Origin: Comamonadaceae bacterium G21597-S1
Lineage (GTDB): Bacteria > Pseudomonadota > Gammaproteobacteria > Burkholderiales > Burkholderiaceae_C
Assembly (NCBI GenBank): GCA_027214345.1
Contig: JAPWHR010000013.1
Location: 1 to 64,000, forward strand
Direction: 5' to 3'
DNA: 64,000 bases
Position 1 is the stretch's first letter; every line of letters starts with the position of its first letter. A program made the translations under genes and the position numbers. Under the pieces are notes generated by a model. The model did not search any database, was not told the origin of the DNA, and saw only the letters and a program-made list of their open reading frames with translations. This document shows, piece after piece, positions 42,838 through 51,536 of this stretch.

Positions 42838-44262
42838 ATGCCCCGACCCCTTGTTCGCCGTCTTCTGCGCCTGCTCCTGATCCTGGTCGTGGCGCTGCCC
42901 GTGCTGGTCGTCGGCACCCTGCTGGCGCTGGACATCCCGCGCAACGCCGCCGGCATGGCCGCCAAGGGTGTCTGCTCCGCCGCATTCGTCGCCCATCGTC
43001 CCGTCGAAGGCCTGCTGGCGGCGGAAGTCCTGCCGGCCAGCCCGGTACTGGGCCTGATCGACGTCACGGTGCACCCGCAGGATCAACGCGTGCAGGCGCG
43101 TTTTGCCGGATGGTTCGCACGCGAGGCCCAGTGGCTGCCGTCGCGCGGCTGCGTGCTCGACATCGCCACCGGACCGGTGCGGCCGGCGGCGCGTCCGCAA
43201 CCTGACCTGAGCCGCCCCTGGCCCCAAGGCGAAGCCGCGCTGGCGCCGGATGCCTGGGGCGCGGGTGTCGACCGGGCAGCGCTGCAACGCGTGGTGCAAC
43301 AGGCCTTCGTCGGCGCCGGCGATCCGCAGGCGGCCAACACCCGCGCCGTGGCCGTGATCCACCAGGGCCGCCCGCTGGTGCTGCAGACCGCGCCCGGCTT
43401 CGGGCCCGACACTGCGCTGCACGGCTGGTCGATGACCAAGACGGTGCTGGGCATGCTCAGCTACAAGCTGGCGCTCGAGAACGACCTGGACTTCGCAACG
43501 CCGGTGGTTGACGCCTTCTCCGGCGACCGCAGGCCGGACTGGGTCACCGCCTGGCGCCAGGACACACGCAAGACCATCACCGTGGGCGACCTGATGTACA
43601 TGCGCGACGGCCTGGCCAGCCAGGAGCAATACGTGCCCTGGGGCTCGGTGCCACGCATGTTGTGGGGCCACCGCGACACGGCCGCCTTCGCCGCGGCCGT
43701 CGAACCCGAAGCGCCGCCCGGCCAACGTTGGCGCTACCTGAGCCAGACCGCCAACCTGCTGGCAGCGGTGGACCGGGCGCGGCTGCGCACCGACGCCGAA
43801 TACTGGGCCTATCCCAAACGCGTGTTGTTCGACCCCATCGGCGCTCACACGGCGACGCTGGAGACCGATGCGGCCGGCAACTGGGTCGGCTCGTCGTATC
43901 TGTGGGCCAGCGTCGGCGACTGGGCCCGGCTCGGCCAGCTGATGCTGCAAGACGGCCGCTGGGGCGATCAGCAGGTGCTGCCGCCCGGCTGGTGGGACTT
44001 CGCCTCGACCCCGGCGACACCGCGGGGCGACGGAACGGGCTACGGCGCCCAGACCTGGCGCATCGCCGATCCGCAGGCAGGCCGCTGCCGCACCAGCGGG
44101 TTGCCACCGGACACGCTGGCCATGAGCGGGCACTGGGGACAGGTCGTGGCGATGGTGCCGTCGCGCAATGCTGTTATCGTGCGCCTGGGTTGGACCTTCC
44201 GCAGCGGGCAGTTCGACAGCTGCACCTTCCTGGCGCAGGTGCTGGAGGCCTTGCCACGCTGA
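42838..44262 (+). CDS. Serine hydrolase of the beta-lactamase class C family
   Basis: Membrane-anchored or periplasmic penicillin-binding-like serine hydrolase, 474 residues. N-terminal hydrophobic segment at about 9-31. Nucleophile motif S198-M-T-K201 in HGWSMTKTVLG; a YLSQTAN segment near 300 occupies the YxN position, and HWGQVVAM near 435 the K/HxG position. Relatives are esterases, D-aminopeptidases or 6-aminohexanoate-dimer hydrolase-like proteins. Divergent from amn by 81 bases. Substrate not evident. Confidence 0.85.
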   Translation: MPRPLVRRLLRLLLILVVALPVLVVGTLLALDIPRNAAGMAAKGVCSAAFVAHRPVEGLLAAEVLPASPVLGLIDVTVHPQDQRVQARFAGWFAREAQWLPSRGCVLDIATGPVRPAARPQPDLSRPWPQGEAALAPDAWGAGVDRAALQRVVQQAFVGAGDPQAANTRAVAVIHQGRPLVLQTAPGFGPDTALHGWSMTKTVLGMLSYKLALENDLDFATPVVDAFSGDRRPDWVTAWRQDTRKTITVGDLMYMRDGLASQEQYVPWGSVPRMLWGHRDTAAFAAAVEPEAPPGQRWRYLSQTANLLAAVDRARLRTDAEYWAYPKRVLFDPIGAHTATLETDAAGNWVGSSYLWASVGDWARLGQLMLQDGRWGDQQVLPPGWWDFASTPATPRGDGTGYGAQTWRIADPQAGRCRTSGLPPDTLAMSGHWGQVVAMVPSRNAVIVRLGWTFRSGQFDSCTFLAQVLEALPR

Positions 44263-44378
44263 GGCAGATTGTTGCGGCGGGCCGCGGACCATCCGCCCCG
44301 ACACGGCATCGGCCATCCGGCGGTCCATTTTCCCCTGCAAGGGGCAACACATTTTTCGACAAGGACAAGGAGCACGTC

Positions 44379-45176
44379 ATGGATCTGGGCATCAAGGGCA
44401 AGTGGGCGCTGGTATGCGGCGCGAGCAAGGGACTGGGACTGGGCTGCGCCCAGGCGCTGGCGGCCGACGGCGCCAACCTGGTGATCAATGCGCGCGGTGC
44501 CGATGCCCTGGAGGCCGCGGCCACGCAGTTGCGCGCCATCCCCGGTGCCGGCACGGTGCTGGCCGTGGCCTGCGACATCACGTCCGACCAGGGCCGTGCC
44601 GCGGTGTTCGGCGTGCAGGGCGGGCCGGGCACCGACTTCGACATCGTCGTCACCAACGCCGGCGGCCCGCCGCCCGGCGACTTCCGGGACTGGGAGCGCG
44701 AGGCCTGGATCAAGGCGCTGGACGCCAACATGCTGACACCGATCTGGCTGATCAAGGCCACCGTCGACGGCATGGCCCAACGCGGCTTCGGCCGCATCGT
44801 CAACATCACGTCGGGCGCGGTCAAGGCCCCGATCGACATCCTGGGCCTGTCCAATGGCGCACGCACCGGCCTGACCGGCTTCGTCGCCGGTGTGGCGCGC
44901 AGTTCCATCGCTGGATCGGGCGTGACCATCAACAACCTGCTGCCCGGCGCCTTCGACACCGACCGCCTGCGCACCACGGCCAAGGGCCAGTCGGAAAAAA
45001 CCGGCAAGCCCATCGAGGAACTGCTGGAGGCGCGTGCCAAGACGATCCCGGCCAAACGTTTCGGCACCGCGGCCGAGTTCGGCGCCATCTGCGCCTTCCT
45101 GTGCAGCCAGCACGCCGGCTACATCACCGGGCAGAACGTGCTGGCCGACGGCGGCATGTTCCCGGGAACGATGTAG
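44379..45176 (+). CDS. SDR-family protein lacking the YxxxK pair
   Basis: Short-chain dehydrogenase fold, 265 residues. Cofactor motif CGASKGLGLGCAQALA near residue 13 and TNAGGPPPG near 92 are normal and S145 is in place (ITSGAVKAP), but the catalytic Tyr-x-x-x-Lys is replaced by S158-N-G-A-R162. A recognised side branch of SDRs carries this change, often annotated as 3-oxoacyl-ACP reductase; whether it catalyses reduction is unclear. Start 44379 follows AAGGAG. It is the last high-GC gene before the low-GC block. Confidence 0.85.
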   Translation: MDLGIKGKWALVCGASKGLGLGCAQALAADGANLVINARGADALEAAATQLRAIPGAGTVLAVACDITSDQGRAAVFGVQGGPGTDFDIVVTNAGGPPPGDFRDWEREAWIKALDANMLTPIWLIKATVDGMAQRGFGRIVNITSGAVKAPIDILGLSNGARTGLTGFVAGVARSSIAGSGVTINNLLPGAFDTDRLRTTAKGQSEKTGKPIEELLEARAKTIPAKRFGTAAEFGAICAFLCSQHAGYITGQNVLADGGMFPGTM

Positions 45177-45285
45177 ATCGGCTGTCGGGGCACGCTAGGC
45201 CCGCGGGGCCGCGGCCGAGGTGCCCGGTCAATCCAGGTCGGCGCCACCTGTCGGGGCAGTACCTGGCGCGCGCCACATGTCGCAA

Positions 45286-45329
45286 TGGTCCTGACGTGGC
45301 TCGCTCCAATAGCGTGCGTGTCAGGACCA
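45286..45329. other. 10-bp inverted repeat at the GC boundary
   Basis: TGGTCCTGAC (45286-45295) and GTCAGGACCA (45320-45329) are a perfect inverted repeat with a 24-base spacer, in the 164-base gap between the SDR gene and the transporter block, just where base composition drops. It could be a bidirectional terminator, an operator or the trace of a mobile-element end. No gene is seen in the gap. Confidence 0.5.
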
Positions 45330-45340
45330 GTACAGCATAC

Positions 45341-46168
45341 TCAGCGCTTCTCTCCCGGAACCCAAAAAACAACTCGCCGTCTGATGGCCCGGACACAATA
45401 ATTCAGTGTGATCCCGATACAGGACAGAATGATCAACAATGCAAACACGGCGGCAGTTTGCATCTTGAACTGGGCTTGCAGAATCAACACCCCAAGACCA
45501 TTCTGAGCCCCGACAAACTCCCCGACAATGGCGCCCAACATGGCCATGACGACCGCGATCTCAAGACCAGTGAAGATGCTGGGAAGGGCTGCCGGCAATA
45601 GCAACTTGAGTCGCATCTGTGAACGCGACGCTCCGTTTGCCCGGAACAAGTCAACCTGATCCGGGTCGACGCTTTTCAATCCATTTATTGTGTTGACCAG
45701 AACAGGGAAAAACGTCAACAGCACAACAACAACGATTTTTGACGCTATGCCGAATCCGAACCAGATCACGAACAACGGTGCAAGCGCAACTTTCGGAATC
45801 GACTGGATTGCAACGATGTACGGATAGAAGGTGCGATATAGCAGAGCGACCTCGGACAAGATGACGCCAATCACAAGACCGGCCGTAGCACCGATCAAAA
45901 GCCCGACACCGGCTTCCGTCAATGTGTACGCAGCATTGCTAAGGTAGCGACCGGTCGCATCTGGATCGAACAGAGCCCGCACAACCTCCCTCAACTCCGG
46001 CAAGACGTACGAGGGAATTTCGACATACCTCGGCATGAAGTGCCATGCGGCCAGGAAAATTATCAGAAAACCAACGGGCGCCAAAGACTTGGCCACAAAC
46101 TCTTGCCACTTCGTACGTACACGTCGAGGCCGTCCGTTGGACCTGACACCGACTTCATTCGCTCTCAT
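45341..46168 (-). CDS. ABC transporter permease, SsuC/TauC type
   Basis: Inner-membrane permease (BPD_transp_1) of the nitrate/sulfonate/taurine-type importer family, 275 residues, with six hydrophobic helices from about 30. Coupling motif FRANGASRSQMRLKLLLPAA near 180 and QSIPKVALAPLFVIWFG are family features. Start 46168 has GGAG 5 bases upstream; a TTG at 46183 is less likely. Base composition is lower in GC than the flanks. Last gene of the SBP-amidohydrolase-ATPase-permease unit. Confidence 0.92.
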   Translation of the reverse strand: MRANEVGVRSNGRPRRVRTKWQEFVAKSLAPVGFLIIFLAAWHFMPRYVEIPSYVLPELREVVRALFDPDATGRYLSNAAYTLTEAGVGLLIGATAGLVIGVILSEVALLYRTFYPYIVAIQSIPKVALAPLFVIWFGFGIASKIVVVVLLTFFPVLVNTINGLKSVDPDQVDLFRANGASRSQMRLKLLLPAALPSIFTGLEIAVVMAMLGAIVGEFVGAQNGLGVLILQAQFKMQTAAVFALLIILSCIGITLNYCVRAIRRRVVFWVPGEKR

Positions 46169-46195
46169 CGCATCTCCATTCAATCAGGATCATCA

Positions 46196-47005
46196 TCAAG
46201 CGGCCTGCTTGAAGAAACGTCGAATATGCGAGCACACGTCGCCAAACACAGCGTCACCCAGGAGCTCAAGGTCGCGCATTGGCGCGAAAGGCACATCGAC
46301 CACCTCCAGGATGCGACCGGGGCGTGCGCTCATGACCGCCACGCGTTGCGATAGAAACACTGCCTCCGGAATACTGTGCGTGATCAGGATCACCGTCTTC
46401 TTGGTAGCCAGCCAGATTTTGTTGAGTTCCACGTTCAAGTTGTCTCGACTCATGGCATCCAATGCACCGAACGGTTCATCCATCAACAGGACTGACGGGT
46501 CGTGAATCAGGGCCCGGCATATAGCCGCACGCTGTTGCATGCCACCAGAAAGCTCACCAGGATACTTTTTCGCAAAATCTTCCAAGCCGACAAGGGCAAG
46601 CAGCCGTGCCGCCTCGTCTTTGCTCTGCTGAGTAATCTTGCCTCGGAGCTCGATTGGCAGCAAGACATTCTCTTCAACCGTGCGCCAAGGCAAGAGAACC
46701 GATTTCTGAAATACAACGCCGGTGTCACCTGCACCGGCGCCAATTTTTTCGCCACTCAGAAGAGCCACACCACTCGAATGCGAAATCAGGCCCGAGAGAA
46801 TCCTAAGAATTGACGTCTTTCCACATCCACTTGGACCCACGATCGACAAAAACTCTCCGCGTTGAACGTCCAGATCAACCCTTTCAAGGGCATTCACGTT
46901 TCCGCTCGAAGTCTCGTATTCCTTGCCCAAGTCCTTCAAATGAATCAATGGCAAGCCGCCTTGACTTTCAGGTTTCGGCGCGCGAACAGTTACAGCCTCA
47001 CTCAT
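46196..47005 (-). CDS. ABC transporter ATPase, SsuB/TauB type
   Basis: ATP-binding subunit of the importer, 269 residues. Seen: Walker A VGPSGCGKTSILRIL, Q-loop GVVFQKSVLLPWRTV, signature ELSGGMQQRAAICRAL, Walker B VLLMDEPFGALDAMSR and ITHSIPEAVFLSQRV. The start overlaps the amidohydrolase stop by 4 bases. The QxxLLPWxTV sequence and SIPEA switch are typical for nitrate/sulfonate/pyrimidine-type systems. Confidence 0.93.
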   Translation of the reverse strand: MSEAVTVRAPKPESQGGLPLIHLKDLGKEYETSSGNVNALERVDLDVQRGEFLSIVGPSGCGKTSILRILSGLISHSSGVALLSGEKIGAGAGDTGVVFQKSVLLPWRTVEENVLLPIELRGKITQQSKDEAARLLALVGLEDFAKKYPGELSGGMQQRAAICRALIHDPSVLLMDEPFGALDAMSRDNLNVELNKIWLATKKTVILITHSIPEAVFLSQRVAVMSARPGRILEVVDVPFAPMRDLELLGDAVFGDVCSHIRRFFKQAA

Positions 47006-48336
47006 TGTTCAACCGCTCCACGAGGCAATTCAAACCGATAAATATCAGCAGTGTTCTCGAACAGAATTCTGCTTGCGAGCCATTCGACCTGTTTTGCCGT
47101 CCACACTCCCCTGTTGCATCCATCGTTCAGGACACGATTGAGCGTATCGCGAGCGTAGTAGGCTGCGGCGACGTGGTATTCCGGCGATCCCGTGTCCGAC
47201 CCGAACAGCAACTTGTTCGCGGGAAGTATCTCAAGCCATTCCGACAACTTTTGCCGGAGATAGAAATGATGCAGATACGGCATCCAGGAGAAGTCAATGA
47301 AGACGTTGCCGTAGGTCTGGGCCAAAGCCGCCAGTTGACTCGAATAAGGATAGCCGCCGTGAAGCAGCGTGACCTTCAGCCGGTTCAATGATCGGGTATT
47401 GAGAAACTCTTCAAGCTCAAACGGCGCACTGTTGGCAATCAGCATTCCCGGCTCGGGGTGTCCCATACCAACGTGAATCTGGATCGGGAGCGATTCCTCC
47501 ACGGCATAGTTCGCAATTCGAAAGATCATGAAATCTTCCAGCTGCTTCGTCTGCACGTGTTTGCCGGCAGCCAAAGCTTCATAGACGGATTTCGCCTCAG
47601 CGTAGGTTGCAGCAGAGAAATTGATCTTCCGGACGTAAGCAGACGCGATCTTCAGGCCCACCGCGCCATTGGCTACGCGACGACGGATCGAATGGTCCAC
47701 AAACTGAAGGTAAACGTCAAATTCTTGGGGGCATTCCGAGAGGTCCGATGCCTTGAGTTCCGTCTCCAAGACAGACGAAAATACACCGTGAAATCGTTGG
47801 TATTCGGTACCTCTTCCTTCCGCTTCGCGCGAAAAGAACGGATAAAGATAAGGGTCGACACGGAGTATCTGTCGATACCGCTGCGGATCCCATACCGCAC
47901 GATCGATGTACGGGACATCTGCGACCACCACCGGGGTGTTCGCCACACGGGTCGCCTGATCGTAGGCGTAGGAAGCGCCCTTCGCACTCCAGGCAATGGC
48001 TTTTTCGCTGATCTCCTGGTCACTGGCCGTTTCGCCGTAAAGCAAGTGCGCCCCTTTGTGGAGCGAAGTTTCGAAGAAAGTGGTCGACCGGAACTTCAAT
48101 CCCTCCTGCATCAGGCTCTCTGTCCTGTACCTCTTCTCAAGTTCATCGAGCGCGTCCGAATCCCCCGCATTTCGAGCAGCAATGTACTCGACATACACCT
48201 CGGAAGGAACATTTGATTCGAGGTGCGCCGTCGCGAAATATCTCTTGATTTGATCAATCGAACGAAACCGGCTGGCCGATGCGTGTGAATGATTGTCAAT
48301 GGCGGGCATGCCACCCGTGATGTCAGGTACCGTCAT
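47002..48336 (-). CDS. Amidohydrolase-family enzyme
   Basis: Metal-dependent hydrolase of the amidohydrolase-2 type, 444 residues. Metal-ligand contexts: DNHSHASA (about 14-21), IQIHVGMGHP (about 285), LLHGGYPYS (about 325) and the catalytic Asp in LFGSDTGSPEY (about 380). Relatives include decarboxylases and lactone hydrolases of aromatic catabolism and the FluG N-terminal domain. Encoded between the binding protein and the ATPase of an importer, so its substrate is presumably what the importer brings in. Lower GC and more A/T-ending codons than the flanking DNA. Confidence 0.85.
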   Translation of the reverse strand: MTVPDITGGMPAIDNHSHASASRFRSIDQIKRYFATAHLESNVPSEVYVEYIAARNAGDSDALDELEKRYRTESLMQEGLKFRSTTFFETSLHKGAHLLYGETASDQEISEKAIAWSAKGASYAYDQATRVANTPVVVADVPYIDRAVWDPQRYRQILRVDPYLYPFFSREAEGRGTEYQRFHGVFSSVLETELKASDLSECPQEFDVYLQFVDHSIRRRVANGAVGLKIASAYVRKINFSAATYAEAKSVYEALAAGKHVQTKQLEDFMIFRIANYAVEESLPIQIHVGMGHPEPGMLIANSAPFELEEFLNTRSLNRLKVTLLHGGYPYSSQLAALAQTYGNVFIDFSWMPYLHHFYLRQKLSEWLEILPANKLLFGSDTGSPEYHVAAAYYARDTLNRVLNDGCNRGVWTAKQVEWLASRILFENTADIYRFELPRGAVEQ

Positions 48337-48381
48337 GCGAGTATTGATATTTTCCGAACACGAACTCGAATCACCACGCAG

Positions 48382-49494
48382 TTATTCTTTCCAGTTCTTT
48401 GCATCACGTTCGATCTCCGCCGGATCAAAATTGTTGTAGGACTCAACAAACTTGTTGGTATAGATATCCGTGAGATCCATCGGACCCTTGATTATCTTTG
48501 CCGAAACGGCGAAACGATCCCACTCGGCAATCGCATCGGGCTCATATTTACCCCACGTCCGGTTTTTCATCGGGTCGCCAGCTACCAACAACTCCAGCCG
48601 AGCATTCAACGCAATAAGATCCTTTTTCAGTTCTTGTTCAACGGTCTGGCCTGCAGTTCGTGTCTGCGGGTAAGCCTTGTACATGATCTTCAACGCGGCC
48701 GTTGGATTCAGCGAAGTGAAGTACGTGGCTTTCGCCATGGCTCGGCCGAAACGCTTAACGATATCGCCATTTTTTTCGATATACCCAGGGGTGGCGTAGT
48801 AGGTTGTTGAGAAGAGCTTTTCAGCATCCGGATGGCTGAAGGTTCTCAATTTCGTTCCTACAGCCCTCATTGCCGCATACTCTGTGTCCCAGAGGGACAG
48901 AGCACCAACCCGGCCGGTCGTCAGTGCATTCAATGCGGCAGCCCCCGTCCCGACCGCAACATGAGAAAAGTCCTTATCGACTTGAAGCCCCGCCTTTGCA
49001 AGAATGCCGTTGGCCAAGAGTAGATTGCCACTACCCAGCGAACTGTCGCCGATAACTACACCTTTGAAATCCGCAAGTGACTGGACCTTGCTTGAATCAA
49101 GCACCGCGATCGACCCCGTCGGGCGTCGAATGTAGTTGTAGATGAGCACAACCTTGCCATTTTTTCCAACTTGCTCGCGGATCTGAAAAACTGGCTCCAC
49201 CGTTGCACTGCCGATGTCGATTTGGCCGGACAGTGTTGCCTGGACAGTGGGCGCGGATCCACCCGTAAAGATGATCTCAACATCAAGGCCTTCCGCACGA
49301 AAGTAGCCCTGCCCCACCGCAACGGCCATAGGCGCATTATTTGCCCCCATCGAGGTCGGCAACCCGAAGCGCACCTTGTCCGTGGCTGTACTCGATCCTG
49401 CCGCGATGGAAGCAAGTGGCAGCGTTGCCGCACACAAGAAAACCGCCGCTGCGGAAACGAATCGTTTTGACTGCTGGATGTAGGTAGTGGTCAT
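48382..49494 (-). CDS. SsuA/NMT1-type periplasmic binding protein
   Basis: Periplasmic substrate-binding protein of the sulfonate/taurine/pyrimidine type, 370 residues. Signal peptide with core AAAVFLCAATLPLASIAAG, cleavage probably after residue 32-35; then VRFGLPTSMGANNAPMAVAVGQGYFRAEGLDVEII... family start (quoted pieces: APMAVAVGQGYF, FTGGSAPTVQATLSG, IGDSSLGSGNLLLANG). Start 49494 preferred over 49560 because it gives a proper signal peptide. First gene of the minus-strand transporter unit; divergent from the XRE-cupin gene. Confidence 0.9.
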   Translation of the reverse strand: MTTTYIQQSKRFVSAAAVFLCAATLPLASIAAGSSTATDKVRFGLPTSMGANNAPMAVAVGQGYFRAEGLDVEIIFTGGSAPTVQATLSGQIDIGSATVEPVFQIREQVGKNGKVVLIYNYIRRPTGSIAVLDSSKVQSLADFKGVVIGDSSLGSGNLLLANGILAKAGLQVDKDFSHVAVGTGAAALNALTTGRVGALSLWDTEYAAMRAVGTKLRTFSHPDAEKLFSTTYYATPGYIEKNGDIVKRFGRAMAKATYFTSLNPTAALKIMYKAYPQTRTAGQTVEQELKKDLIALNARLELLVAGDPMKNRTWGKYEPDAIAEWDRFAVSAKIIKGPMDLTDIYTNKFVESYNNFDPAEIERDAKNWKE

Positions 49495-49814
49495 AGTCGT
49501 GTTAATTAGTGATGCGACCTGGAATAGGCCTAAGTAACAGTGGCTCTGGTTACGTTGCAAGTCTTGACTAACGGTGGTACTTTCAAATTAGCACACAGGC
49601 AAGGCCTGATCCGTACAGCATGAATCGTCCCGTGGTTGCTTGACCATCTTGATATTTGGCGTTCCTGGGTATGGACACCTTGTCGTGGCACCTTTTTCCA
49701 TTGAGCCTCAGGGCTGGGACTCTCCAGTGTCCACAGTGTCCAGCCAACCCGGCACGGTTCACAGTGTATCAGTGATTTCACGCAGGTGGCAAAATAATTT
49801 CACCAACATGAAAT
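49495..49814. promoter_or_regulatory. Divergent control region of the low-GC block
   Basis: 320 AT-rich bases between the binding-protein gene and the XRE-cupin gene, no coding frame. ATTTCA-N6-TGAAAT (49797-49814) is a perfect inverted repeat ending at the base before the regulator's first ATG, and GTGA-TT-TCAC (49772-49781) is another short palindrome next to it. These are candidate operators for the XRE-cupin regulator. Confidence 0.5.
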
Positions 49815-50396
49815 ATGATAATGTGCAACATGATCGAACTTGCCCCCATCGAAATTGCACTTGGTGCGCGAATTCGAGCGTTGCGACATCGTCGCAACGT
49901 CTCATTGGCGGCACTGGCAAAGGCCTGTGGTAAGTCGGTGGGTTACGTCAGTCAGGTCGAGCGCGGGCTGTCCTCACCAACACTCAAAGAGGTGGCCCTT
50001 TTCGCCGAAACCTTGGGAACCGACATGTTGTCGCTGTTCGTGGACCAGCCTTCTGAGAAGGCCAAATCTCCAGTACGCCTGGATCAGGAGCGGTCGTTCA
50101 TTCCCTTCCGGGGAGAAGGCACATTGAAGCGCGTACTGACCCCCAACAATGAGGGAGCACTGAGGATGAACCTCATGCACGTCGGCCCGCATGGATCATC
50201 AGGTGACGCGCTGTACACCCACGATGGCGAGGAAGCAGGTTTCGTTCTGAAAGGCGGAATTTTGTTGACTGTCGGCGACAACGAATACCAACTTCAGGTT
50301 GGCGACAGCTTTCGCTTTTCAAGTCAGATTCCTCACGCTTTCCGCAACGTTGGCAATGCGCCTGCGGAGATCGTATGGGTCAATCTGGTGCAATAG
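49815..50396 (+). CDS. XRE-family regulator with cupin domain
   Basis: Regulator of 193 residues: Xre/Cro helix-turn-helix at about 15-70 (RIRALRHRRNVSLAALAKAC, then GYVSQVERGLSSPTLKEVAL) and a cupin-2 domain at about 115-190 (HDGEEAGFVLKGGILLTVGD, GDSFRFSSQIPHAFRN). The class senses small metabolites through the cupin. Three in-frame ATGs (49815, 49821, 49830) are possible. Divergent from the transporter unit, which it most likely controls. Lower GC than flanking genes, as for the rest of the block. Confidence 0.88.
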   Translation: MIMCNMIELAPIEIALGARIRALRHRRNVSLAALAKACGKSVGYVSQVERGLSSPTLKEVALFAETLGTDMLSLFVDQPSEKAKSPVRLDQERSFIPFRGEGTLKRVLTPNNEGALRMNLMHVGPHGSSGDALYTHDGEEAGFVLKGGILLTVGDNEYQLQVGDSFRFSSQIPHAFRNVGNAPAEIVWVNLVQ

Positions 50397-50412
50397 TCGC
50401 GTGGCATGGTCA

Positions 50413-50527
50413 GTCCAGGCCCTTCGCCCCGGCTGATGGACACCCCGTCGGCGCCCAGGCGCAGGTCGACGCCAGCTTGGCGCATTTTCGCGGCCACGCG
50501 ATGCAGCCCGTCATCCTCGTAGCCGCA
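50413..50527 (-). pseudogene. Remnant of a gor-like gene
   Basis: 115 bases aligning to 52203-52319 of the intact gor gene (by eye about 18 mismatches and a 2-base gap). On the minus strand it encodes GYEDDGLHRVAAKM, then RQAGVDLRLGADGVSISRG, against GFDDDVRHFVAAEM and RKTGVDLRLGADVVSISRG in Gor. The 2-base deletion shifts the frame. No start, FAD or redox-active part remains, so it is a dead fragment. Confidence 0.85.
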
Positions 50528-50539
50528 TGTCGATCTTTT

Positions 50540-50887
50540 TCAAGAACCAGCTCGACGGAAGGCCCGGCGTGACGGAAGCAGTGTGGGAACGTCGGCGATG
50601 ACGATCCTCCACAAGGTATCGTTGTCGATACCGAGGTAAGCGCGGATAAGGCGATTACGCGTCGCGATGACCAGTCGCCACGACACTTCCGGGTGGTCAG
50701 CCGTACACGGTCTGGCACGTGAGTCGCCGCCTCGCCGATCAATTCCAGGTTGCGCAGCGTTGCGTCATAGCCCAGCGCGTGGACAATGAATGTCCGCTGG
50801 TCCAAGCCTGAAGTGTAGGCCAGCACCTTCTCGCCAAACGCGGTCATGGCATCGACATAGAAGCACCACGCGAGCATCGTCAGACAT
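50540..50887 (-). pseudogene. Frameshifted HepT-like (DUF86) toxin gene
   Basis: Degraded HEPN-type RNase toxin of the HepT/MntA system. Start ATG at 50887 gives MSDDARVVLL, a frameshift near 50860 leads to FYVDAMTAFGEKVLAYTSGL and LRNLELIGEAATHVPDRVR, and a second near 50700 leads to HPEVSWRLVIATRNRLIRAYLG and DNDTLWRIVIADVP. The catalytic R-x4-H-x-Y is changed to RNRLIRAY. With two frameshifts and a lost histidine it cannot make an active toxin. Confidence 0.75.
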
Positions 50888-50984
50888 GCGCGCCTTCCCG
50901 CTCGACAAGCGGACGAAGCGCCTGACGAAGCGCCGTGTCGGTCACCAGTTCGACAGGGCGGCCAGGAAGGTCCTCGAGAAAGAA
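50880..50984 (-). pseudogene. C-terminal remnant of MntA-like nucleotidyltransferase
   Basis: The last 34 codons of a nucleotidyltransferase antitoxin of the MntA type: FFLEDLPGRPVELVTDTALR then PLVEREGAHV and stop, overlapping the hepT start by 8 bases as in intact pairs. Upstream of this the GSxxRGE catalytic region cannot be found in any frame. Confidence 0.6.
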
Positions 50985-51474
50985 TTGGCCGCTGGAATGT
51001 CGCGCAACGAGAGCTCGCCCGACGACGCAGCCTGCAAAAGTTTGTACGGACGGCGAAAGACAGAGCTGTTCCGTGCTCGCACATGGCGATTCACGCGCAT
51101 CAAAAAGTTCCGTCAAGCACACGACCCCTGCATTCCACCGGTACAACACAACGCGGGGCAGCGATCTGTCTCGGCTCGCGCAGTCCTCTCGGATAGCGTG
51201 AGAAGCTCGGAATTGCCGCATTGCCCAGGCCAGGGTTTCGGAGAACAGGAGTCTCAAACGGCATGTTTCCGGCCCGCCGGGTCCGGGCTCGGCTGCTCGG
51301 GGCTGCTCGGGGCTGTTCGGCTGAGATGTTGGGGGAGGTGTTGTCCCGGCCAGTCGCACACAGCCAAGTCACAACCCCCCCTTCGATCCGCCACCGGGTA
51401 CTGGCCTGCGCGGCCGGCGACGAGGCGATCGAGTTCCGCGCGCCGGCAGGACATGCCACGCGCGCTTGCCCTGG
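50985..51474. other. Non-coding decayed stretch
   Basis: About 490 bases between the antitoxin remnant and the gor terminator. Open frames exist on both strands but none has a recognisable domain or ribosome-binding site. GGCTGCTCGG is repeated with one variant at 51290-51320. Probably the remains of further broken genes. Confidence 0.4.
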
Positions 51475-51505
51475 GATCCGGCGCCAGTCAAGCTGGCGCC
51501 GGATC
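51475..51505 (-). terminator. Strong hairpin downstream of gor
   Basis: GATCCGGCGCCAG and CTGGCGCCGGATC form a perfect 13-bp stem around a 5-base loop, 32 bases after the gor stop in its direction of transcription. No T-run follows; still the best terminator candidate. Confidence 0.6.
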
Positions 51506-51536
51506 GACACCCGATGCCGGACAGGCAGAGGGCAGC

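Noticed and set aside
42757-44352. N-terminal extension of amn by about 530 codons
   Set aside because: It would run antisense through the serine hydrolase gene; Amn homologues start near 42756.
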